64,000 bases of DNA from Dichotomocladium elegans (taxonomy: Eukaryota > Mucoromycota > Mucoromycetes > Mucorales > Lichtheimiaceae): contig JAIXMN010000003.1 of the NCBI GenBank assembly GCA_025716815.1, forward strand, positions 930,001 through 994,000, written 5' to 3'. A program made the position numbers and the translations under genes. The notes under the pieces were generated by a model. The model had not been told where the DNA came from. It did no database searches and was given only the letters and a program-made list of their open reading frames with translations. Positions 55,970 to 64,000 of the stretch are shown piece by piece. Positions within the stretch are counted from its first letter, which is position 1, and every line of letters begins with the position of its first letter.

Positions 55970-57508
55970 TGATTTACTCGTAAATTTGAAGTTACGTTTT
56001 TTTTTTTCAATAAGAATATGGGATGCAAACAAAGTCTTTGGATTATGGACAAAGTGCTCTATATCAGCGTGATATTGAATCCCCCCAATTGTGGGGTAAG
56101 TGGAATGGACATCTAAACCCGGAATGCACAGTGCAATGAGCATCTCCTACACTAGCGGAACTGGACTTGTCTAATGGGACAGAAGCTACCTTGGCTAATT
56201 TGGATAATTAATACGTACTAGGGCATCCGATGTTAAGTAGACGTCGACAAGGACAAATGTCCGAGTACGTATGAAAGGGAACAGAGGAGAGTCTGTAGAT
56301 ACTTTAGTTTTAGTAGAAATATATAGCACAGGAGGAGCATAAAGTCAGCGATACCTTTGATGGAACAAGAGGGCAGAGATCTGATTGAAGGTATGGTGAG
56401 TGTTGTGGCGTTAAAGTACCACAAGCATCCTGAATAATCTCCTTCAGGATGGTCGGCGGTTACGAAGAGCTATGCGAAACCAGTAATAAGAGCGAGGCAG
56501 CGACGTGCGAGGTAGAAATTTCATATACTTAGCGACCCCTAATGCAGCTTAGTATTCAGTCAAACGTCAAGAGGCCGGAGGTTTATAGAGCAAGAGAACC
56601 GGGGCTATGGATAACGGCAATATCTGGGTTTTTACCCACATAAAATTAAATGGCTGGTGGAAGATAGTCGTGACTGACATGATGATGACAACCAATCAAT
56701 AGGGAAGGTGGACTACCACTTTTAAAGCCTACTAAGAATGAAGTTGGGAGATGGGATTTGTTGAAGGCTGTTCTCCAGGAAACAGAAACGGGGCACGATG
56801 GTCCATGTTGCTAGTTGTTTCCGTAAAGATGTGGTGACAAGGAACTGAAGCAATTCCTATGGACAATCCAACATGGAATAATGAATTCGATATTAGTATT
56901 GCTGAGAATGTTGCTTTAGTAACGCATCCAAAATATCGGCGCCACCATATACGACTAACTTCGCTTGTAGCTAATTCGAGTGCGTTGTGCTCCAAGATCA
57001 GGCACCGCATCCTGCTTCTCCCAAGCTTCTCCGTACCTTGCATCAAGATGGTGAATGGGTCCTTTTTTGAAGTATGACATCGGGCATATATGACGTAAGG
57101 TTTTTGTCTTTTAAGGCGGCCTTGCAGACTCCCGGCTTATGGAATATCAGACGTACGACAGAGCGGGTACAATGACTTTTGCGCGTAATTTGAGCTACAG
57201 CTTATACAAACTCATGGGAAGCAACAATGATTCCTGCTCATCAAAAGCATCAGGAGTAAAAGGTCAAGACAAATATTTCGTTCTTAAATAATGGAAAGGT
57301 CAAAGTAGCCGCGGGCATACTATGAGGTGTGAGTGTTAGCGGCAATTGATAATGCAGGATAGTAGAAGAGAGGAAAGTGCCAAGGAGGTCTTTGTAATTA
57401 ATGACGGTACAGGACGATAGAATGATAATTTGGGCTGATAAAGTGGAGGAACATTGGAGTTTGTACCACTTTGTATGCCTGTTACAATGCAATGTTTTTC
57501 TTTGGTTT
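55970..57508. other. Gene-free stretch
   Basis: About 1.5 kb between the orphan gene and the acidic membrane protein gene. Short open frames at 56732-57046 (-) and 56859-57077 (+) overlap on opposite strands without similarity. Nothing is supported. Confidence 0.45.
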
Positions 57509-58876
57509 TTACTGAGGATGTTTTCCGCTGAGAGAAGCGTGTCGTATGTGATTTAATAAAGGAGCATGTCCGCTTCCACTTGCAGGTGGTCGCCGGATGT
57601 GACCTGCAGATGCACGGCGGTTATACTTGTCGGTATGAATTCCTTCGTCTTCGTCCTCCTCCTCAAGAATGGTAGGAAAGGTAAAGCTTGGAGGAGGGTG
57701 CTCTCGAATATATTTACGTGTCATGTCTAGACAGTTGAAGGATCTCATGAGTACTTCAAAAACAGTCGCATGGCGTGAAAGAAAGTACTAATCCAGCATA
57801 CCTTGAATCTGGGCCTGAGGTTGAAATAAGGAGGAGAGGCACGTGATTAATATCAGGGACGATTTATATATAGATCTGCTGTGTGTGCGTGCTTACTGGT
57901 AGCCGACGTGCTGCAGCCTGCTCATATTTATGGGACAACTGTTTCCGTCGCTCAATATAGTTTGTGGTCACTGCTGTAAGAGACGCCTAATGGAGAAGCA
58001 TGAAAGGTCAGCATATACGCTCCTTCTCCTCAAGATTCATCACCCCCTTTTTTTAATTAAACTCACACTGCTTTGACCCGATTGCACGGCTATGATCTTC
58101 AAGATAAGGAGAACAAGGCATAGACCGAGTAGAAGTCTCCAGTCGCTGAAAGTGAAGCGATACGTGGAATCGGACAGTGAGGAACTGGTGCGAGAAACCG
58201 AGTGCTCATCATCGGGCGTGATATCCAGAACATCGAAATTGAAATCGTCCTCGTGCATGTTTTTAAAGATAGGCATACCAGACTCGGGATCAAGCTCAAG
58301 TTCATTGTCATCGTCTTCTTCGTCAATATCTTCGACCTCGTCTTCGATTTCGTCGCTCTCGTCGCCTTCATCAAGAATGAATTCGTCTTCGCCAAAATCA
58401 TCATCATCTTCAGGATAAACATCATCGACGAAGTCGCTGAAAGTATCAACAACAACATCAGTGGTGTCAGCAGAGACGCTCCCAGGAGTATAATCGAATA
58501 TTGAACCCTCGGAAAGGATGGGTGTGTTATGAAAATTGGCATTTTTGGCTGGATTTTCCGTGTTCACAGGTGCGGCAAGTGAGGAACTCTGAGCATTGGG
58601 CCGGTCCTCATACAAGGGATAGTTCTCATCTTCATAGACATTTTTGTTACTGATGTCATTCATATGCGGACGAGGTGTGTTGTTTTGCTCGTCAGAGATG
58701 TGTGGGACCTGTGGGCTATTCACATGATGGAATACGTCCTCGTCCAGAAACGCAGCAGCTTCTAACTGGAGTTCACTCCGTAGTGATTCAAATTCATCAT
58801 TATCCGGGGATGGGATTACGGCCGACTGGCATGCTGTATTGACGAGTAATAGGAGCAAGAGTAATGTGCGTTGCAT
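57509..58876 (-). CDS. Acidic type I membrane protein
   Basis: Unrecognised 376-residue protein. Exons 58876-58067, 57986-57897, 57814-57802 and 57726-57509. A signal peptide (MQRTLLLLLLLVNTACQSA) starts at 58876. A lumenal or extracellular domain of about 210 residues is strongly acidic, with long Asp/Glu runs (VYPEDDDDFGEDEFILDEGD). A membrane segment follows (LLLGLCLVLLILKIIAV), then a cytosolic tail of about 105 residues with a basic, helical start (YIERRKQLSHKYEQAAARR), an acidic patch and His/Arg/Pro-rich end. Exon 3 has 13 nt and joins ARRLP-AQIQ-DMTRKYIREH. Acidic lumenal domains can bind calcium or chaperone partners, but no calnexin or similar motif is present. The frame is open upstream to 58969; the signal peptide decides the start. 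Confidence 0.8.
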
Positions 58877-61021
58877 TGTATAAAGAGAAGGAAAAAAAGG
58901 AAGAAGAGCGAGGGAAAAATCCCACAAGTATTTGAGTGCATTTCCAAAAAGGTTCGCGTAACGTAACACCTCCTTTCCCTATTCATTTTGCACTTGAAGT
59001 GACAACAAACTGTGGTGATGGCCCTACAGGAGAGGAAGCGAGGGGACTCTTTCTGTCATTGCTCTGCACTTCCCCTGGAAGAGGCCAGCATGAGCATGGT
59101 TGCTAACCGGTATTCAGCCATCCATAATATAGGTTCTATACAAAGGATTCCTTTTGTTTTGGTCGTATCTTTTTAAAGAAGTCTTTCAACAGCGCATTCC
59201 GCGGTTTAGAAATTGACAACATGTTTTGCATCACCACCTTAAGAGAAGGGGACGCTTCCCACTCATCGTGTACATACCTCAATCCATAGAAGGCTTAGCA
59301 AGCGCTTTGGACTACTCTTATGCCTTATACGCGGAAGCACCGTTATGTCGCCGTGAGGGATTGAGCGCGCATAATAAAACCGAAACGGACGATCTGGTGA
59401 GCAAAAGAGCGCAAAAAAAGTGTCCTGGTCGACATGAGCGCATATTTTGAAAATAGTTGCTTGCTTGTAGCAAGTAGATGGGCTAAAAAACGGATGCTTC
59501 TATTTCATTAATTAATCATCTTGTTCCTCTGAATTCTGCAGCACGCCACCATCTCCTTGCTCTCCCCTCCCCCCCCAAAAAAAATAAAATAAAAATAAAA
59601 TAAAATGCAAAGGCATGTATGCAGAAGCAGCGTGTGCATTGAGCGTTTCTGTCTCAGAGCCAGAGATATATGCTCTTGAGAAGTTGTTTGCAGTATTACG
59701 TCCACTGATGATGCATGCAAAGTCGAAAAAATGGTGAGTATTGTTGAATATCAGAAAGTCACGGAGCCAAAATTGGGAATGCCACATTTGCTTAGGACTC
59801 ACGCTTCAATCCGGCCATATCCGGACTGCCGAGATATGTTATTAAATTAACCGTGCCAAAAATGCTACGAGGCGCCTTGACCACCGAGTAACTTCCGTTA
59901 TTTTTAGTGTGGTGGGGTTTCAGCACCGATTTCAATAAGGGTGATCGCGACATTCACTATGCAATCGAAATCCAAAACTTTGGTCCTCTTGTTCCATTTT
60001 ATAACGTACCATATATTCGTTCCATATTTAATTTCTGTTGTTTTCTGGCATTCGAAAGGTTGAGAGTGAACAAATTTTTGACGCATTATACATGTAGTAT
60101 CCTTCAGCATCAGCCATGGTTATTTGCAAAACACTGTTACGCCTATTTACAGCCGCAGTGGATGATCAGTACTAATATCTCAAGTTACCCGTGGGCTGAT
60201 TATCCAGTGAAGTTCTAGCTATTGGTCAGCACGTGATCGTTCGGCTCCATCGCCGGCCAACTAGGAACTTGGTTTGTCCACCCAAGCTAGCAAAACCAAG
60301 GCAGATGAGCAGTAGTTGTTAGAAGCAGATCCTCCCTGTGAATTCTTTTACATTTATCTTGGTGATGGGTCTAATATCAACAGACCCCCTAGCTACACAT
60401 ATTTCCGTCTGATGATAGAATAGCTGGCGTTACACATTGAACGGAGCAGAATGTCTGGGATGTATAAGATAGATAGTGAATCTTTTTTAGCCATAGTATC
60501 CCAAAGAAGACACTAGTTATGAATAAACAAAGGACCGGCGCTCTTTCCTCTCGTAAATTGCAATGGCATAATATGGCCGCCTATATCATCTCAGACACTG
60601 TTCATGAGAGAAATGATAAATTGAATGATTCAATGCTTTACAGGACGCTTAAACAATGAAATGCGATAGGCTCTTCTTGGTGAACCCCATTTAATGGCAG
60701 TTATGAGAGAAGCATCCAAAATCGGGGTCCATTCACATAAATGTTCAAATATCATAACTGGGTATCAAGGGGATCTTCTCTAGCCACCCTGCCCACAATA
60801 TTCGCTCGTGGATGATCACGGTATTCATCCGTGTATTATCATACACGAAGAGGGCGACGTTGATGTTGAAAAATGCTGTATATGGAAACAATTAGCTCTT
60901 TATTTTGGAAGCAAGCGGTGGAAACGTTTTATGGATGGCTTTTTGTAAGACTGTAAGTCAAATAGCGTTGGCGAATGATATGTATATACTTTTATATGTG
61001 TATGTGTATATATGTAGCAAT
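58877..61021. other. Gene-free stretch
   Basis: About 2.1 kb. Open frames at 59226-59450 (+), 59512-59802 (-) and 59907-60218 (+) are short and unrecognised. A C-run and AAATA-rich tract lies at about 59565-59605. Both flanking genes are on the minus strand, so the first few hundred bases probably hold the promoter of the acidic protein gene. Confidence 0.45.
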
Positions 61022-62139
61022 CTAAGCCGACTCCTCTTCGAGCTCAGTGAGGTATCTTTCAGCATCGAGAGCGGCCATGCAGCCAGAACCGGCGCTGGTA
61101 ATGGCCTGACGATATCGCTTGTCTTGAACATCGCCAGCAGCAAAGAGACCCTTGACGCTAGTCTCAGAGGAGCCGGGGATGGTCTTGATGTAGCCCTCAT
61201 CATCAAGTTCTACCTGGCCCTTGACCAAGGAGGTGGCGGGGTCGTGACCGATCGCATAGAACAAGCCGTTAGCCTCAATTTCACCCGTCTCACCCGTCTT
61301 GGTGTTACGCGTTGCGACTGATTTAAGCAGATTGCCGTCGCCCTTGGCCTCGGTGGCGACTGTGTTGAAATGCACCTTGACTTTGGGATGCTTGAGAAGG
61401 CGACTGGCCATGACCTTCGAGGCCCGAAGCACGTCCCGCCGGACAAAAACATGGACCATTGATCCATCTGATTGATCACACTCGGTTAGACTCGGAGATA
61501 CAGAACATGAATCCCATTTCCTTCAGTGCTTACACTTTGTAAGATAAATGGCTTCCTCAGCAGCGCTATCGCCTCCACCGATGACGACCAGAGGCTTGTT
61601 GCGGAAGATGGGGACGGCACCGTCACACACAGCGCAGGCGGAGATACCATTCTGCCAGTAGATGTCCTCACCGGGCAAATGCATGCGCCGGGCCGAAGCG
61701 CCTGTGGCGAAAACGACGGCGGTGGCAGTATCGGTGGGATCACCGCCTTCAGCACCCTCGCGCCACAACTTGAACGGACGGCTCGATAGGTCGAGTTTGG
61801 TGATCGTTTCAGTCTCAATCACGGTGCCGCACTTTTCGGACTGGGCACGCATCTTATCCATCAATTCACCTCCCAAAACACCCTCGGGGAAGCCAGGGAA
61901 GTTCTCGACATCGGTAGTCGTCGTAAGCTGACCCCCGGGAGCGAAGCCATTAGCCATCATACCCTCAAACATGATTGGGTTCATATTGGCGCGAGCGAGA
62001 TAAATAGCCGCAGTGTGGCCTGGTAACAGCACAGCAATGAGCGTCGAGCATACCCATCGCTCGATGAGCGAAATGGAATGAGCTGCTTACCTGCAGGGCC
62101 AGAACCGATGATAGCAACTTTGTGGTGTTGGGGAGCCAT
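61022..62139 (-). CDS. TRR1: Thioredoxin reductase (NADPH, low-molecular-weight type)
   Basis: Reduces thioredoxin with NADPH; FAD flavoprotein of the bacterial/fungal type. Three exons, 62139-62091, 62019-61534 and 61467-61022, give 326 residues, the standard size. The FAD-binding start [20 protein letters not shown], the redox-active CAVC at 145-148 (SACAVCDGA), the NADPH-binding [13 protein letters not shown] and the C-terminal FAD motif [16 protein letters not shown] are all present. It lacks a mitochondrial leader, so the cytosolic form is likely. A (GT)n tract sits just upstream of the start codon at 62141-62170. Confidence 0.97.
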
Positions 62140-62140
62140 G

Positions 62141-62170
62141 TGTATGTGTTTGTGTGTGTGTGTGTGTGTT
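62141..62170. repeat. GT dinucleotide microsatellite
   Basis: A (TG)n tract with one interruption immediately upstream of the thioredoxin reductase start codon, in its 5' untranslated or core promoter region. Length variation here could affect expression, but that is inference. Confidence 0.8.
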
Positions 62171-63219
62171 TGCGTGCGTGAGAGAGAACAGGTAGCAAAA
62201 GGACACTGGTGGGGGGGGTTTGTAATTCCCGTCATCCGCTTTTATACTGTTCAGTGTCAGCTAACTCCAGACATCTAACCCCCCCCAAAATATATCAGAT
62301 CTGTCTTGGTAATCATGAATGATTGGCTTGATCATCCATCTTACTAAGCCTTTCAGCCAATCACATAAAACTGTCTTATTCCGCCGATAATACAGCCAAC
62401 AGTCGGAAAGATCAAGTTGTCCTTGTGCTGGACCCATGATTTTTCACTCTCAATAAGGAAAAAAGACAGAGAAAAACCTCCCAAGCAGAAACGTCTGAGC
62501 ACTCTATGGTAAAAAAAAAACCACCCCCCCAGCTAACCAAGGGGTACGCGCTAAAAAAGGACACGGGCATAGCGAAAGTGACTATGACGAAATGAAGGAA
62601 AGTTCTGGAGCTTAAAAATCTGAGCGGGACATGGAAAAAACAAAAATTCTTTTCCTCTGTTGATGTATCATTTATCCATCCGCAATCCAACCGCCGGTTA
62701 TGCCGCTCGTATTACCTAAATTTCAATTCTTTGCCCTGAACTATAGTATTTGCACCCAACTCCTTTGATCTAATATTGCTACATATAATGTTCCAGACTA
62801 TTGTTTCATAATTGAAGCAAGTGGAAATTTAACAAGTCGTATGCTTGTTTAGGTCTCAGAAAACCATGACTAAGGCTAGATTCAAGGCAACAGGCATATG
62901 CGCTTGCAGCTCCGTCATCCTTTTACTACCTTCACTAGTGCCGTTGTGATTGCTACTACTGTCACTACCAGGAGAGACGATACATATGGGGTCATTCTTG
63001 CCGCACGCTGCAAGGGGTGACATTTTCGCCATTATTGAAAAGGGAGTGCGGGATGATCATGTAGGATGCATACCGAGAAGAGTTCACTTCAACTGATGGG
63101 TAAAGTGATGTATTGAAAGATAATATGACGTATGACATGAGGCAAAAAATTAGCAAGAGTAGGGCAAGGGGTATGGTTGTCTCTTTTTTTCTTTTTCTTA
63201 TCTCTCTCTCTCTCTTTTG
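62171..63219. other. Intergenic region
   Basis: About 1 kb upstream of thioredoxin reductase, with several homopolymer runs (C/G near 62281 and 62522, A near 62510). No gene is supported. Confidence 0.5.
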
Positions 63220-63907
63220 TTACATGACTGTGCAAGAGCCGGATGCGAACTTTCGGCCACTTGGCGATTTATTATTCTTGCCTTCGGCCATGCCTTGTAT
63301 CCTCTGGATTGCACGTTTATCGCCATTATTGGCTGCACGCTTGTACCATTGTAGGGCCTCTTCTAGGTTTGCTACAGTACCAATACCCATTTCAGTAAAG
63401 TAGCCGACTGCGTATTCGCCTTTGGCTAATCCCTTGTCCGCAGCTCGCCGGGCCCAAACATAAGCTTGTTCGTCCGATTGGGGAAGGACATCAGCTGAAC
63501 CAACAAGGTACCAGGCTGTCAGGGAAAAGCACGCTTCCCTGTGTCCCTGCTGTGCAGCAATAGTGTAATAGTGGATCGACAGGGCCGGGTCCATCCGACA
63601 GTTGAGCTTGCCATACTCGTAGCATTCTCCAAGATAATATGCAGACGGTGCATAACCCAATTCGGCAGCTTGTGCATAGAGCGACACCGCATACTCGACG
63701 TCCACGAATACAACATTATCAATGCCTTTCTCATGCAGGAATGCAAGTTCATGGAGTGCATGAGGATACTCGGCGGTCGCTGACTCAGCCGCTCGCTTCA
63801 ACCATTTAACCCCGTCGCGCGCATTCTTGGATATCGAAAGTTCTCCGTTCACTTGGGCTACTCCTAATCGATACATTGCGCCCGGATGACTAAGTGCTGC
63901 TGCTTTC
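63220..63907 (-). CDS. Sel1-repeat protein, Chs4/Skt5-like (3' part)
   Basis: C-terminal part of a gene that runs off the right edge of the window. The exon begins after an acceptor at 63908 and stops at 63220. It contains several Sel1-like repeats (AMYRLGVAQVNGELSI, ALHELAFLHEKGID, SAYYLGECYEYGKLNC, GEYAVGYFTEMGIG, ALQWYKRAANNGDKRAIQ) and ends in CTVM, a CaaX box for prenylation. Sel1 repeats plus a CaaX tail match Chs4/Skt5, the activator of chitin synthase III at sites of wall growth. A CaaX ending in Met suggests farnesylation. The N-terminal part and total length are not visible here, so another Sel1 protein remains possible. Confidence 0.8.
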
Positions 63908-64000
63908 CTGATCGAAGAGTTACACATTGTCAGCAAAAACAATAAACACCAGCCATCCGCTGCGAGGGAGCGTTACTCTCTCTTTTTCTGTTTTGCTGAC

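Overview
This 64-kb window is nuclear DNA of a filamentous fungus, most likely an early-diverging one (Mucoromycota, Mucorales-like). Genes are compact and rich in short GT-AG introns of about 50-110 nt. Proteins resemble fungal families (Mep/Amt ammonium transporter, Ssh4-type Rsp5 adaptor, Mup1-type permease, Chs4/Skt5-type Sel1 protein), and one multi-exon gene has no recognisable domain and looks like a family restricted to these fungi. The placement is inferred from gene content; no rRNA is present to confirm it. Exon coordinates were built by hand from splice motifs, reading phase and family conservation. In every gene I spliced completely, the summed exon lengths divide by three, except the permease, which carries a frameshift.

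Layout. 0.6-40.3 kb is gene-dense: ammonium transporter (+), Gid1/RanBPM (-), cytosolic isoleucyl-tRNA synthetase (+), a small Cys-rich AT-hook protein (+), AMP deaminase (-), syntaxin A (-), ALAD/HEM2 (-), an Ssh4-like adaptor (-), a choline/ethanolamine phosphotransferase (-), U-box cyclophilin PPIL2 (+), an ER-type membrane protein (+), syntaxin B (+), an auxilin/Swa2-like protein (-), an unrecognised 177-residue protein (+), a frameshifted amino-acid permease (-), a ZW10/Dsl1-like tether (-), TRAPPC2L/Tca17 (-) and a PP2A-like phosphatase (+). 40.3-53.8 kb is almost a gene desert. It holds a decayed DDE transposase, one tRNA-Lys(CUU), a 3.6-kb tandem satellite of about 356-361-bp units interrupted by a roughly 320-bp insertion, and other faint mobile-element remains. 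53.8-64 kb returns to genes: an intact six-exon orphan gene (+), an acidic type I membrane protein (-), thioredoxin reductase (-) and the 3' end of a Chs4/Skt5-like Sel1-repeat gene (-).

Functionally the window is enriched in membrane traffic: two syntaxins, an auxilin, a ZW10/Dsl1-like tether, a TRAPP subunit and an Ssh4-like ubiquitin-ligase adaptor. The rest is housekeeping: nitrogen uptake, tRNA charging, purine, haem and phospholipid synthesis, and redox.

The most unusual features are: (1) the satellite array, with a possible three-unit higher-order pattern; (2) four micro-exons of 11, 13, 14 and 16 nt in four genes; (3) three apparent GC-AG introns, two of them in one phosphatase gene; (4) repeated acidic Trp motifs at the end of the ZW10/Dsl1-like protein; (5) two inverted syntaxin paralogues about 10 kb apart; (6) the orphan gene at 53.8-56.0 kb.
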